From: Cellulosimicrobium arenosum
GTDB taxonomy: Bacteria > Actinomycetota > Actinomycetes > Actinomycetales > Cellulomonadaceae
Direction: 5' to 3'
Assembly: GCF_014837295.1 (NCBI RefSeq)
Contig: NZ_JACYHB010000015.1
Coordinates: 1-64,000 of the forward strand
Length of the DNA: 64,000 nucleotides
In this document: in pieces, positions 18,184 through 26,990 of the stretch
How positions within the stretch are numbered: position 1 is the first letter of the stretch
Layout of the letters: each line of letters opens with the position of its first letter
Program-made: the position numbers and the translations under genes
The notes under the pieces: generated by a model
Seen by the model: the letters and a program-made list of their open reading frames with translations, nothing else
Database searches by the model: none
Told to the model about the DNA's origin: nothing

Positions 18184-19665
18184 TCAGACCTGGACGAGGA
18201 CGCCCGGGTCGAGCGGTGCGAGCGGCGTGCCGTCGAACGAGGTGAGGTCGACGTCGTCGGGCAGGTCGAGGTCCGAGACGGACGAGAGGGTGCCGCGGAT
18301 CGCGGTCGCGGCCGCGACGAGCGGCGAGACGAGGTGGGTGCGGCCGCCCTTGCCCTGGCGCCCCTCGAAGTTGCGGTTCGACGTCGAGGCCGCGCGCTCT
18401 CCGGGTGCGAGCTGGTCGGGGTTCATCCCCAGGCACATGGAGCACCCGGCGTTGCGCCACTCGGCGCCGAACTCCTTGAAGATCACGTCGAGGCCCTCGG
18501 CCTCGGCCTGCAGGCGCACCCGGGCGGACGCGGGCACGACGAGCACACGCACGCTGTCGGCCTTCTGCTTGCCCTGGACGACCTTCGCGATCGACCGCAG
18601 GTCCTCGATGCGCCCGTTGGTGCACGAGCCCATGAAGACCGTGTCCACCGGGACCTCGCGCAGCGGCTGGCCCGGGGTGAGGCCCATGTACTCGATCGCG
18701 CGCTCCGCGGCAACGCGCTCGCTCTCGTCGGCGATCTCCGCGGGGACGGGCACGGTCGCCGAGATCGGCAGGCCCTGACCCGGGTTGGTGCCCCACGTGA
18801 CGAACGGCTCGAGGTCCGACGCGTGGAGGGTGACCTCGGTGTCGAAGACGGCGTCGTCGTCGGAGCGCAGCGTGCGCCAGTACTCGACGGCGGCGTCCCA
18901 GTCGGCACCCTCGGGCGCGTGCGGGCGGCCCTTGAGGTACTCGAACGTCGTGTCGTCGGGGGCGATCATCCCCGCGCGGGCGCCGGCCTCGATCGACATG
19001 TTGCAGACGGTCATCCGCGCCTCCATCGAGAGCGTGCGGATCGCCTCGCCGCGGTACTCCAGGACGTAGCCCTGGCCGCCACCGGTGCCGATCTTGGCGA
19101 TGATCGCGAGGATGATGTCCTTGCTCGTCGCACCGGGGGGCAGCGCACCGTCGACGTTGATCGCCATGGTCTTGAACGGCGCGAGCGGCAGGGTCTGCGT
19201 CGCGAGCACGTGCTCGACCTCGGAGGTGCCGATCCCGAACGCGAGCGCACCGAACGCACCGTGGGTCGAGGTGTGCGAGTCGCCGCACACGACCGTCAGG
19301 CCGGGCATGGTCAGGCCGAGCTGCGGGCCGACCTGGTGGACGATCCCCTGGTCGGCGTCACCGAGCGAGTGGATGCGCACGCCGAACTCGCGCGCGTTGT
19401 TGCGCAGCGTGTCGATCTGCGTGCGGCTCGTGAGGTCGGCGATCGGCAGGTCGATGTCGAGCGTCGGCGTGTTGTGGTCCTCGGTCGCGATCGTGAGGTC
19501 CGGGCGACGGACGGGGCGACCGGCGAGGCGCAGGCCCTCGAACGCCTGCGGGCTGGTGACCTCGTGCACGAGGTGGAGATCGATGTAGAGGAGGTCGGGC
19601 GACCCGTCGGTGCCGCGTCGCACCAGGTGCGCGTCCCAGACCTTCTCTGCCAGCGTGCCGGCCAT
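18184..19665 (-). CDS. leuC: 3-isopropylmalate dehydratase large subunit
   Basis: A 493-residue aconitase-family subunit carrying the [4Fe-4S] cluster. Cluster cysteines are in [25 protein letters not shown] and [10 protein letters not shown]. The start at 19665 ([11 protein letters not shown]) is preferred because GAGGAG lies 9 bases upstream; the ATG three codons earlier (19674) abuts that ribosome binding site. leuC is transcribed divergently from an IclR-family gene, the standard arrangement with NdgR/LeuR-type regulators that control leucine genes in actinobacteria. Confidence 0.96.
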   Translation of the reverse strand: MAGTLAEKVWDAHLVRRGTDGSPDLLYIDLHLVHEVTSPQAFEGLRLAGRPVRRPDLTIATEDHNTPTLDIDLPIADLTSRTQIDTLRNNAREFGVRIHSLGDADQGIVHQVGPQLGLTMPGLTVVCGDSHTSTHGAFGALAFGIGTSEVEHVLATQTLPLAPFKTMAINVDGALPPGATSKDIILAIIAKIGTGGGQGYVLEYRGEAIRTLSMEARMTVCNMSIEAGARAGMIAPDDTTFEYLKGRPHAPEGADWDAAVEYWRTLRSDDDAVFDTEVTLHASDLEPFVTWGTNPGQGLPISATVPVPAEIADESERVAAERAIEYMGLTPGQPLREVPVDTVFMGSCTNGRIEDLRSIAKVVQGKQKADSVRVLVVPASARVRLQAEAEGLDVIFKEFGAEWRNAGCSMCLGMNPDQLAPGERAASTSNRNFEGRQGKGGRTHLVSPLVAAATAIRGTLSSVSDLDLPDDVDLTSFDGTPLAPLDPGVLVQV

Positions 19666-19791
19666 GTTGCTCATCTCCTCAGTCTTCTGCCACGGCCGCT
19701 CCCACGGGTTACGGGGGGCCGTCGGACGATGGTCCGTCCTCGGGTCGCCGGATGGGCGGACCGTCCAGCGGGTGGAATGTACGCCACGAAC

Positions 19792-19826
19792 TTGCATCTC
19801 ATTGCGTGAGACGTCAGTATCGACCT
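19792..19826 (+). promoter_or_regulatory. IclR promoter with embedded palindrome; leaderless start
   Basis: TTGCAT (19792-19797) and CAGTAT (19815-19820) are a good -35 and -10 with a 17-base spacer, and the ATG follows 6 bases later, so the IclR message is probably leaderless. TCTCATTGCGTGAGA (19797-19811), a perfect 5-base inverted repeat with a 5-base centre, fills most of the spacer and is a likely autoregulatory operator also facing leuC. Confidence 0.55.
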
Positions 19827-20546
19827 ATGGACAATAGTAGCGGAGTCGGCGTGCTCGACAAGGCGGCGTCGGTCCTGGGCGCCCTCGAGTCCGGCCCGGC
19901 CACCCTCGCACAGCTCGTCACCGCCACGGGCCTCGCCCGCCCGACGGCGCACCGCCTCGCCGTCGCCCTCGAGCACCACCGCATGGTCACGCGCGACATG
20001 CAGGGCCGATTCGTCCTCGGGCCGCGCCTGAACGAGCTCGCCACCGCCGCCGGGGAGGACCGGCTCCTCGCCGCGGCCAACCCGGTGCTCACCGCGCTGC
20101 GCGACCACACGGGCGAGAGCGCGCAGCTCTACCGCCGCCAGGGCGACCACCGCATCTGCGTGGCCGCGGCCGAGCGCCCGGTCGGCCTGCGCGACTCGAT
20201 CCCCGTCGGCGCGACACTGACGATGCAGGCCGGCTCGGCCGCGCAGATCCTGCTCGCGTGGGAGGAGCCGGACCGGTTGCACCGCGGCCTGCGCGAGGCC
20301 AAGTTCACCGCGACGATCCTCTCCGGTGTCCGACGCCGCGGCTGGGCCCAGTCCGTGTCGGAGCGCGAGCTCGGGGTGGCCTCGGTCTCGGCCCCCGTGC
20401 GGGGTCCGTCGGGACGCGTCGTGGCCGCGGTCTCGATCTCCGGCCCCGTCGAGCGCCTCTCGCGCCAGCCGGGTCGCCTCCACTCGGGTTCGGTGGCCGC
20501 CGCCGCGAACCGCCTCACCGAGGTCCTGCGCCGCGCCGGCGAGTAG
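19827..20546 (+). CDS. IclR-family regulator (NdgR/LtbR-like)
   Basis: A 239-residue regulator with an N-terminal winged helix (residues 1-70: VLDKAASVLGALESG, then the recognition helix LARPTAHRLAVALEHH) and a C-terminal IclR effector domain (about 75-239: RDSIPVGATLTMQAGSAAQILLAW). Orthologues next to leuCD, such as Streptomyces NdgR and Corynebacterium LtbR, control branched-chain and other amino-acid genes. The early codons are unusually AT-rich (AAT AGT AGC), as often seen after leaderless starts. The shared promoter region with leuC carries a palindrome suited to this regulator. Confidence 0.92.
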   Translation: MDNSSGVGVLDKAASVLGALESGPATLAQLVTATGLARPTAHRLAVALEHHRMVTRDMQGRFVLGPRLNELATAAGEDRLLAAANPVLTALRDHTGESAQLYRRQGDHRICVAAAERPVGLRDSIPVGATLTMQAGSAAQILLAWEEPDRLHRGLREAKFTATILSGVRRRGWAQSVSERELGVASVSAPVRGPSGRVVAAVSISGPVERLSRQPGRLHSGSVAAAANRLTEVLRRAGE

Positions 20547-20745
20547 CCGTACCGCCACCGGAGCACGTGCTACCCGGCCCGGCCGGGAAGTCGACCCCTC
20601 GGCGCGCCGTGGGGACCAATCAGGACGGGCCCTGTCAAAATGGCACGCACTGCTGCCATGCTGGGGCACGCTTGCTCGACCCGAGCTGCGCAGCAGGGTG
20701 CAGGGGCACCTGACGGCACCGACCGACGACCTGCGAGGAGACCTG

Positions 20746-20913
20746 ATGCATCCGAAGGTGAAGGCGATCCTGATCTGGGCGCTGGTGATCTTCGCCGTGT
20801 ACGCGATCATCACGAGCCCGGACAAGGCAGCCGGCATCCTGGAAGGGATCTGGGACGTGATCGTCGGCGCGTTCCGCAGCATCGGGCAGTTCTTCAACTC
20901 GCTGCTGGACTGA
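20746..20913 (+). CDS. small single-span membrane protein, 55 residues
   Basis: Too short for many gene finders but well supported: GAGGAG ends 6 bases before the ATG, and the sequence begins MHPKVKAILIWALVIFAVYAI, one hydrophobic span (about 7-23), followed by an amphipathic helix (GIWDVIVGAFRSIGQFFNSLL). The stop is 4 bases before the next gene, so they are co-transcribed and perhaps co-translated. I know no function; it may be a partner of the PH-domain protein. Confidence 0.75.
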   Translation: MHPKVKAILIWALVIFAVYAIITSPDKAAGILEGIWDVIVGAFRSIGQFFNSLLD

Positions 20914-20917
20914 CCTC

Positions 20918-21883
20918 GTGTCCTCTCGCGGGGGCCCGCGCGGCAAGATCCTCGACCGCTACGTCATCGGCGGCGAGCAGGTCGTGTTCGCGACCCGCCA
21001 CCACTGGGGAATGCTCTTCGAGCCCGTGGCGACGACGCTGGTCGCGCTGCTGGCCGTCGCATGGATCGTCGTAGAGGTCGGGCCCGCCGTGGGCGACGGC
21101 GTCCTCGTCCTGTGGTGGCTCTGGCTGATCCTGCTCGGCCGCCTCGTCTGGCGCGTCATGGAGTGGCGCAACGAGTGGTTCGTCGCGACGGACAAGCGGC
21201 TGCTCCTGCTCTACGGGCTGATCACGCACAAGGTGGCGATGATGCCGCTCAAGAAGGTCACCGACATGAACTACGGGCGCTCCCCCACCGGGCGCGTCCT
21301 GGGCTACGGCCAGTTCCTCCTCGAGTCGGCGGGGCAGGACCAGGCGCTGCGCAAGATCGACTGGGTCGCGCAGCCGGACGAGACGTACCGACGGCTCTGC
21401 GACACCCTCTTCGGCCCGTCCGGTCCCGACCTGGACGACGACTCCCCGGTGCCGGCTCCGGCACCGGGCGCGAGGCCCGGACGCACGCCCACCGCTCGGC
21501 GGCGTGCCGACCCGGAGGTCCAGCAGGACGCCGGACCTGCCGAGGCGCACGAGGTGGAGCCCGTCGAGCCGTGGGACGGGCGGTCTCCGGTCGAGTCGGC
21601 GCCACTCCCGGAGCCGTCGCCCCGTGCGGACCGACCGGTCGTCGTCGTCCCTGGACGGGAGACGACCGACCGGCATGAGCCGGCGAGCAGCTCCACCCAG
21701 CCGATACCCGTGCACGCGTCCCGCGCCAGGGCCTCGCGCCCCGCGGACGAGGACACCGACGACGAGCGCGGGTGGACCGTGTCCGGAGAGCACCGCGCCA
21801 CCTACGTACCCGTCGTGCACCCGCAGGGCCCGCCGCTGCCCAAGCCGTACGAGCCCGGGCCCGGTCGCGACGAAGCCCCCTGA
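20918..21883 (+). CDS. bacterial PH-domain membrane protein
   Basis: A 321-residue protein with two transmembrane segments (about residues 32-72, LFEPVATTLVALLAVAW and VLVLWWLWLILLG), a bacterial PH-like domain (about 80-160, with NEWFVATDKRLLLLYGLI, MMPLKKVTDMNYGRSPTGR and GYGQFLLESAGQ) and a long disordered C-terminal tail (about 170-321) rich in Pro, Glu, Asp and Arg. Such proteins are widespread in actinobacteria and of unknown role. GTG start, 4 bases after the small membrane protein, without its own ribosome binding site. Confidence 0.83.
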   Translation: MSSRGGPRGKILDRYVIGGEQVVFATRHHWGMLFEPVATTLVALLAVAWIVVEVGPAVGDGVLVLWWLWLILLGRLVWRVMEWRNEWFVATDKRLLLLYGLITHKVAMMPLKKVTDMNYGRSPTGRVLGYGQFLLESAGQDQALRKIDWVAQPDETYRRLCDTLFGPSGPDLDDDSPVPAPAPGARPGRTPTARRRADPEVQQDAGPAEAHEVEPVEPWDGRSPVESAPLPEPSPRADRPVVVVPGRETTDRHEPASSSTQPIPVHASRARASRPADEDTDDERGWTVSGEHRATYVPVVHPQGPPLPKPYEPGPGRDEAP

Positions 21884-21928
21884 GCGAGCCGAGGGGCGCA
21901 CCGCGACGACGGCGGAGCCTCACGCGGA

Positions 21929-21949
21929 GGTCCTTCAGCGCGAAGGACC
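21929..21949. terminator. hairpin between convergent genes
   Basis: GGTCCTTC pairs with GAAGGACC around a 5-base loop, directly between the stops of the PH-domain gene and the holin-like gene. It probably terminates both. Confidence 0.55.
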
Positions 21950-21951
21950 CG

Positions 21952-22356
21952 TCAGCGCTTCGCCGGACCGCTGCGCCGCTCCTCGACCTTCTCCTTGAGG
22001 AAGAACATCGGGAGCAGGAAGGTCGCGAGGGCTGTGACCAGCCACACGACGAGCGCCGAGAGGATCCACGGCACGACACCGCCGGTGATCGACAGCCCGT
22101 CACCGACCAGTGACGCGATGAGCAGGGCGACGAAGGTCGAGACCAGGCCGATCCCCCCGAGCAGCGCCGGCGCGTAGCGCGCAGCGGTCTTCGCGATGAA
22201 CGGCGCCAGGATCGCCTGGGCGACGGTGAACACGACGACGGCGACGACGAACCCCGTCACGGTGAGGTTGACGCCGTCGATCACCCAGGACGCGACGAGC
22301 AGCCCCAGTGCCGCGGAGGCGAGAAAGATGACGGTCCTGATGAGCAGTCGCAGCAT
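21952..22356 (-). CDS. phage-holin-family (Mycobacterial 4TMS) membrane protein
   Basis: A 134-residue protein with four hydrophobic segments (about 5-24, 28-50, 57-80, 88-118) and a short basic tail. It fits the Pfam phage holin 4_2 / mycobacterial four-TM family (LLVASWVIDGVNL, AQAILAPFIAKTAARYAP), a chromosomal actinobacterial family whose role is unknown and which is not evidence of prophage. The ATG at 22356 lies 6 bases after TATGCT (22363-22368), suggesting a leaderless message; the longer frame upstream overlaps non-coding sequence. Confidence 0.82.
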   Translation of the reverse strand: MLRLLIRTVIFLASAALGLLVASWVIDGVNLTVTGFVVAVVVFTVAQAILAPFIAKTAARYAPALLGGIGLVSTFVALLIASLVGDGLSITGGVVPWILSALVVWLVTALATFLLPMFFLKEKVEERRSGPAKR

Positions 22357-22362
22357 ATGGTG

Positions 22363-22368
22363 AGCATA
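22363..22368 (-). promoter_or_regulatory. -10 box for leaderless holin-like gene
   Basis: TATGCT on the minus strand, then 6 bases, then ATG. The -35 is weak. Confidence 0.45.
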
Positions 22369-22450
22369 GCGACGTAGGTCACACCCTGCTCGTGCTGCCG
22401 ACGGCTCGGTCCACGGAGAGCCGGGCACCGCGTCAGGTCTGGGCATGACG

Positions 22451-22484
22451 AAGGCCCGGACACCCTCGCGGGTGACCGGGCCTT
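22451..22484 (-). terminator. terminator of the tRNA pair
   Basis: AAGGCCCGG (22451-22459) pairs with CCGGGCCTT (22476-22484), with a second nested stem CACCC/GGGTG inside. It lies 7 bases downstream of tRNA-Glu. Confidence 0.7.
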
Positions 22485-22491
22485 GATCGTG

Positions 22492-22564
22492 TACCCCCAA
22501 CGGGATTTGAACCCGTGTTACCGCCGTGAGAGGGCGGCGTCCTAGGCCGCTAGACGATGGGGGC
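22492..22564 (-). tRNA. tRNA-Glu (CUC anticodon)
   Basis: A complete 73-base cloverleaf on the minus strand. The acceptor arm GCCCCCA pairs with UGGGGGU, the discriminator is A, the anticodon loop is CUCUCAC with anticodon CUC reading GAG, and the T-arm GGGUUCAAAUCCC is standard. CCA is not encoded. It lies 98 bases downstream of tRNA-Gln on the same strand. Confidence 0.95.
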
Positions 22565-22662
22565 CTGTGGAGAACGAACCGTGCGGGCTCGTTTGCCGGT
22601 GAGAACTCTACCTCATGTCCCGAGACGGTCTGACCGCCCGGAGCAGGAATCGAAGCTCATCG

Positions 22663-22734
22663 CTGGGGTACCAGGACTCGAACCTAGACTAAGTGGATCA
22701 GAACCACTCGTGCTGCCAATTACACCATACCCCA
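22663..22734 (-). tRNA. tRNA-Gln (CUG anticodon)
   Basis: A complete 72-base cloverleaf on the minus strand. The acceptor arm UGGGGUA pairs with UACCCCA, the discriminator is G, the anticodon loop is UUCUGAU with anticodon CUG reading CAG, and the T-arm is GGUUCGAGUCC. The 5' end sits inside a near-palindrome CATACCCC-ATG-GGGGTATG (about 22726-22744). With gltX nearby and no glnS visible, Gln-tRNA is probably made by misacylation and amidation. Confidence 0.95.
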
Positions 22735-22829
22735 TGGGGGTATGACCGCCGCTCGTTCGGGAGCCGTTCCGGACCGACTGACACCTGTCCCTGGACTCCC
22801 TCACGTGGAGGTCTTACCGGGCGAGAACA

Positions 22830-23825
22830 TTACCGGACGAGTGGTCCGTCGCCAAATGCGCGGCTCAGGCGGCTCCGCACCGAGCTGCGCACCCGCTCGC
22901 CGAGGCCGACGGGTCGGAATGCGGCCGACGCGTGGTCGAGCGCGGCCACCTCGTCCTCGGCGAGGGTGACGGACCCCGCCTCCACGTTCTTCTCGAGCTG
23001 CTCGACGCTCGAGGCCCCAGGGATCGCGAGGACGCCGGGACGCGCCACGACCCAGGCGAGCGCGGCCTGGGCGGGCGTGAGGTCGTGCGCGTCCCCGACC
23101 TCGCGGAGCGCGTCCACGAGCGGCACGACACGCTCGAGGTTCTCCGGCCAGAACAGCGGGTTCGCGCGTCGCACGGAGTTCTGCGGCCGGTTCTCGGGCG
23201 TGTAGCGGCCCGAGAGCACCCCCTGGCCGAGCGGGCTGTACGCGACGACGACGCGTCCCTGCTCGCGCGCCCAGGGCAGCAGGTCCTGCTCGGGGTCACG
23301 GTGGACGAGCGAGTACTGGACCTGGTTCGTCATCACCGGCCCCCCGAGCGCCAGCTCGGCCTCCTGCCAGCGCTGCAGCGGGTAGTTGGAGACCCCGACC
23401 TGGTCCACGAGGCCAGTGCGCTGGAGCGCCGCCATCCCGCGCATCGTCGTGCCGTCGCGAACGACGGGGTTCGCCTGGTGCACCTGGTAGAGATCGAGGC
23501 GCTGCACCCCGAGCCGGTCGGCGGACGCGACGGCGCGCTGCTCGACCACGGGCGCGACGGGGAGCAGGGGGAAGATCTTCGTCGCGACCACGGCGTCCTC
23601 GCGACGATCGCCGAGCGCCTCGCCGAGGATCCGTTCGCTGCGGCCGAACCCGTAGAGCTCGGCGGAGTCGAAGAACGTGACGCCGAGGTCGAGCGCACGT
23701 CGCACGATCTCGCCGGCGCGCTCGACGAAGTCGTCGCCGTACCCCCACTCCTTGGAGCCGAACTGCCAGGTGCCGAGGCCGATGACGGAGGCGGGCACGC
23801 GCGTGCCGATGTCGAGGGTTCGCAT
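22830..23825 (-). CDS. aldo/keto reductase
   Basis: A 331-residue NADPH-dependent TIM-barrel oxidoreductase. The catalytic tetrad is D53 and Y58 (FFDSAELYG), K83 (VVATKIF) and H116 (DLYQVHQAN); the cofactor-binding C-terminal motif is IPGASSVEQLEKN. The ATG at 23825 is the first codon that starts a proper AKR N-terminus. Physiological substrate unknown. It lies downstream of a LysR gene on the same strand, 47 bases away, but whether that regulator controls it is not shown. Confidence 0.9.
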   Translation of the reverse strand: MRTLDIGTRVPASVIGLGTWQFGSKEWGYGDDFVERAGEIVRRALDLGVTFFDSAELYGFGRSERILGEALGDRREDAVVATKIFPLLPVAPVVEQRAVASADRLGVQRLDLYQVHQANPVVRDGTTMRGMAALQRTGLVDQVGVSNYPLQRWQEAELALGGPVMTNQVQYSLVHRDPEQDLLPWAREQGRVVVAYSPLGQGVLSGRYTPENRPQNSVRRANPLFWPENLERVVPLVDALREVGDAHDLTPAQAALAWVVARPGVLAIPGASSVEQLEKNVEAGSVTLAEDEVAALDHASAAFRPVGLGERVRSSVRSRLSRAFGDGPLVR

Positions 23826-23872
23826 CGGACCACCCTGTGCGGGTCGGCCTGCACCGCGCAACCGCTGCGCTC

Positions 23873-24790
23873 TCACGTGCCCGTCGCAGCACCGGCGACG
23901 CGCCGGGCGCCGGCCGAGAGCGCGACACCGTCCTTCCACACCATCCGCAACCGCCGCCCGAGCTCGAGCCCCGGGACGGCGACCGTCACGAGCGTGCCGT
24001 GCGCGACGTCGTCGGACACCGCGAGGCTCGACAGGACCGCGACCGCTCCCCCGTGCTGCACCGCCGTCTTGAGCGCGGCCGTGGACCCCAGGTGGGGCAG
24101 GTGGTCGGGCAGGCGCGTCCCGTGCGCGGCGAGGGCACGCTCGAGCGTTTCGCGCGTGCCCGAGCCGGACTCGCGGACGACGAGGCCCCCGGCGACGAGC
24201 TCGTCGACGCGCAGGGCGCTGCGCCGCGCCCAGGGATGGCTCGGACCGACCACGACCACCAGCTCGTCGTGCGCCACCGTCCGCGTGCGCAGGCCGCGCC
24301 GCACCGACGCGCTCTCCACGAACCCGAGCTCCACGCCGCCGTCGAGCACGAGGTCCGTCACGTCGGTGGAGTTGCGCACGACGAGCTCGACGTCGGGCGA
24401 ACCCGGCGTGGTGCGCCCGTCGAGGGCGAGTCGCGCGAGCCAGCGCGGCGCGAGGTACTCGGCCACCGTCAGGCTCGCCGCGACGCGCACGCGCGCGGTG
24501 GGGGCGTCGCGCAGCGCCGCCGTCGCGCGCTCGAAGCGGTCGGACGCCTCGACGACCTCGCGCGCCCAGGCCGCGGTTGCCCGTCCGGTCTCGGTGAGCC
24601 GGGCGCCGCGGGTCGTGCGCTCCAGGAGCTCGAGCCCGAGCCGGCGCTCGAGCGAGCGCAGGCCCGCCGACGCCGTCGGCTGCGACACCCCCAGCGCGCG
24701 CGCCGCGGCGCTGATCGAGCCGTGCGAGTCGGTCGCGACCAGCAGCTCGAGCGCCCGCAGCGCGGTCCGGTCCGCTCTCGCCTCAGCCAT
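23873..24790 (-). CDS. LysR-family regulator, probable YeiH regulator
   Basis: A 305-residue regulator with an N-terminal HTH (about 10-70: ISAAARALGVSQPTASAGLRSLERRLG) and a substrate-binding domain (about 95-300). It is divergent from a YeiH-type transporter gene, an arrangement repeated in many bacteria (compare yeiE/yeiH in E. coli). TAGGAT (24797-24802) is 6 bases before the ATG with no ribosome binding site, so the message looks leaderless. The inverted repeat CCATAG/CTATGG overlaps that promoter and start codon, which suggests autorepression. Confidence 0.9.
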   Translation of the reverse strand: MAEARADRTALRALELLVATDSHGSISAAARALGVSQPTASAGLRSLERRLGLELLERTTRGARLTETGRATAAWAREVVEASDRFERATAALRDAPTARVRVAASLTVAEYLAPRWLARLALDGRTTPGSPDVELVVRNSTDVTDLVLDGGVELGFVESASVRRGLRTRTVAHDELVVVVGPSHPWARRSALRVDELVAGGLVVRESGSGTRETLERALAAHGTRLPDHLPHLGSTAALKTAVQHGGAVAVLSSLAVSDDVAHGTLVTVAVPGLELGRRLRMVWKDGVALSAGARRVAGAATGT

Positions 24791-24805
24791 AGTCTGATCC
24801 TATGG
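24787..24805. promoter_or_regulatory. palindrome over the LysR start and -10
   Basis: CCATAG (24787-24792) and CTATGG (24800-24805) are a perfect 6-base inverted repeat with a 7-base centre. The -10 box TAGGAT and the ATG of the LysR gene both lie within it, a likely autoregulatory site. Confidence 0.4.
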
Positions 24806-24859
24806 GTCCCGAGGGAGCTCGGCCTTCCGAGGTCGTGCGGCACCACGCAGGCTGGAGCC

Positions 24860-26080
24860 ATGGCCCACACCCGACCCCGGACGACGCGCGCCCCGACGCC
24901 CACCGCCGGCATGTCGTCCGTGCAGCGGACCTCGCGGACCAGCCCGGCGCCCGCAGCCCCGGAGTCCCGCACGTCGCGGACCGCTCGGGTGCGGGGCGTG
25001 CTGCCCGGCCTCGGCATGGTCGCGCTCGCTACCGTCGCGGTGCTGGTCGGGTCCCGGGCCGTCCTGACCGTCTCGCCGCTGGTGGTGGCCCTCGCGCTCG
25101 GCGCGGTCGTCGGTTCGTCCGTCGTCGGCCGCGCCAGCGGACGGCGCGCGACGGCGACGGTCGCCGCGCTGCGGCCGGGGATCGCGTGGACGTCGTCGAA
25201 CGTGCTGCGCACCGGCGTCGTGCTCCTCGGCCTGCAGCTGTCGATCCCGGAGGTGCTCGCGCTCGGGTGGCAGGGTCTGGTCGTGGTCACGACGACGCTC
25301 GCCGTGACGTTCTCCGCGACGCTCGCGCTCGCGCGCCTCCTGCAGGTGCCCCGCACGACCGGCCTGCTCGTAGCGACCGGGTTCTCGATCTGCGGCGCCG
25401 CCGCGATCTCCGCGATGCAGAGCGTCGTCGCGCGGCCGGGTCGATCGCCGCGGCAGGTGCGCGAGGACGACGACGCCGTGGCGGGCGCCCTCGCGCTCGT
25501 CACCGTCTACGGGACGCTCGCGATCGTGGCCCTGCCCTGGCTCGCCGGGGTCATGAGCCTCGACGACGACCGCGCCGGGCTCTGGATCGGGGCGAGCGTC
25601 CAGGAGGTGGCCCAGGTGGTCACGGCCGCCGGTGCGGTGTCCGCCACCGCCCTCGCGACCGCGACCGTCGCCAAGCTCGCTCGGGTCGCGCTCCTCGCGC
25701 CGATCGTCACGGCCGCCGGCATCGTCTCGGGTCGCGCCACGGCCCGGGGGACGAGCAGGCCGGGCGAGGACGCGGCGTCGGGCGTCGGGGGGATCCCGCC
25801 CGACACCGACCGCGCGCGCCGTGTGGCCCCGGTCCCGTGGTTCGTGGTCGGGTTCGTGGTCGCCGTCGCGGTGCGCAGCCTCGGGCTGCTGCCGGCCCCG
25901 GTGCTCGACGCCGCGGCGACCGTCACGACAGTCGCGTTCGTCGCGGCGATGTTCGCGATGGGCCTGGGCGTCGACCTCCCGCGCCTGCTCCGCACGGGCC
26001 GCAGCACCCTGGTCCTGGGTGCAGCCTCGGCCCTGACCGTCACGACCACCGCCCTGCTCGGTGTCCTCCTCCTGACCTGA
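24860..26080 (+). CDS. YeiH/UPF0324-family putative sulfate exporter
   Basis: A 406-residue membrane protein with about ten hydrophobic segments from residue 45 onward. Family motifs are RTGVVLLGLQLSIPEVL, GFSICGAAAISAMQSV and the WIGASVQEVAQVVTAAG segment. Residues 1-45 are a Thr/Pro/Arg-rich extension of low complexity. The family is annotated as putative sulfate exporter on limited evidence. The ATG at 24860 has TGGAG just upstream. It is divergent from its probable LysR regulator. Confidence 0.87.
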   Translation: MAHTRPRTTRAPTPTAGMSSVQRTSRTSPAPAAPESRTSRTARVRGVLPGLGMVALATVAVLVGSRAVLTVSPLVVALALGAVVGSSVVGRASGRRATATVAALRPGIAWTSSNVLRTGVVLLGLQLSIPEVLALGWQGLVVVTTTLAVTFSATLALARLLQVPRTTGLLVATGFSICGAAAISAMQSVVARPGRSPRQVREDDDAVAGALALVTVYGTLAIVALPWLAGVMSLDDDRAGLWIGASVQEVAQVVTAAGAVSATALATATVAKLARVALLAPIVTAAGIVSGRATARGTSRPGEDAASGVGGIPPDTDRARRVAPVPWFVVGFVVAVAVRSLGLLPAPVLDAAATVTTVAFVAAMFAMGLGVDLPRLLRTGRSTLVLGAASALTVTTTALLGVLLLT

Positions 26081-26168
26081 CCCACCGATCTGGGGCGGCA
26101 GCTCACGCGGACGTGGTCGACGGCGACCTCGACGAAGGTGGCGGGGCCTGGTGGTCCACGCCCGAGGG

Positions 26169-26990
26169 TCAGCGGGTAGGAGCGAGCACCGCGGGCAGCT
26201 CCGCCAAGCCGTGGACCACCACGACGCCCGACGCGCGCGCCGCGGACGGGTCCTCGGGGTGCGGCCCGCCGCGGCGGGTGCCGGGGCGGTCGAGCCACAC
26301 GCCGACGAGACCGGCGGCGAGCGCGGCGCGCGCGTCGACGTCGAGCTCGTCGCCGACGTACGCCGTGCGGGCCGGGTCCGTGCCGAGCCGCCGGCACGCC
26401 TCGGCGAACACGCGCGGGTCGGGCTTGCCGAAGCCGAGCGTGTCCACGCCGACGAGCAGCGGCACGTCGGGGAGCCCGACGGCGGCGAGCTTGCGGGTCT
26501 GCAGCTCGACGCGCGCGTTGGACAGCGACCCGACGGCCACCCCGGCGGCGACGAGCTCGTCGACGACCGGTCGGGAATCGTCGAACGCGGTCCACGACTG
26601 CTCGAAGGTCCCCCAGAACACGGCGTTCCAGTCCACGTACGTCGCGTCGTCGAGCAGCTCGCCGCCGAACGCCGCCTGCAGCTCGTTGGCGCGCGCCATG
26701 CGCTGGGCGTCGAAGTCGACCTCGCCGCGCGTGTAGGCGCGGTAGTGCCCGTCGGGGTCCGCGCGCCACAGGGCGAGCACCTCGTCGTAGCGGTCCGCAG
26801 GCAGGTGGGGCAGCCAGACGCGCGATGCCGCGGCGATGGCCGCGGCGAAAGCGGCCCGCGTGTCGACGAGCGTGTCGTCGACGTCGAACAGGACACCGTC
26901 CACCGTCCCGGCGAGCGCCGCTGCGTCGACGACGGCGTCCGCGGTGGCACCTGCCGGGTCGACCCGCACGCGTTCGACGCGCGCGCTCAC
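26169..26990 (-). CDS. HAD-superfamily hydrolase
   Basis: A 273-residue phosphatase-type protein. The nucleophile and acid/base aspartates are D36 and D38 in [10 protein letters not shown]; motif II is SLSNAR, motif III is [10 protein letters not shown], and motif IV is VGDELDVD. The large helical cap between motifs I and II marks subfamily IA (phosphoglycolate phosphatase-like). Substrate unknown. The GTG start overlaps the gltX stop by 4 bases (GTGA), so it is translationally coupled to gltX. Confidence 0.9.
   Translation of the reverse strand: MSARVERVRVDPAGATADAVVDAAALAGTVDGVLFDVDDTLVDTRAAFAAAIAAASRVWLPHLPADRYDEVLALWRADPDGHYRAYTRGEVDFDAQRMARANELQAAFGGELLDDATYVDWNAVFWGTFEQSWTAFDDSRPVVDELVAAGVAVGSLSNARVELQTRKLAAVGLPDVPLLVGVDTLGFGKPDPRVFAEACRRLGTDPARTAYVGDELDVDARAALAAGLVGVWLDRPGTRRGGPHPEDPSAARASGVVVVHGLAELPAVLAPTR

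Noticed and set aside
21952-22356. Prophage suggested by the phage-holin family label
   Set aside because: This four-span family is chromosomal in actinobacteria, and no other phage genes lie nearby.
22492-22734. tRNA-Glu/tRNA-Gln as an attachment site for an integrated element
   Set aside because: No partial tRNA copy, integrase or mobile genes are seen next to them; the integrase stump at 12.2-12.4 kb is about 10 kb away with no matching repeat noticed.
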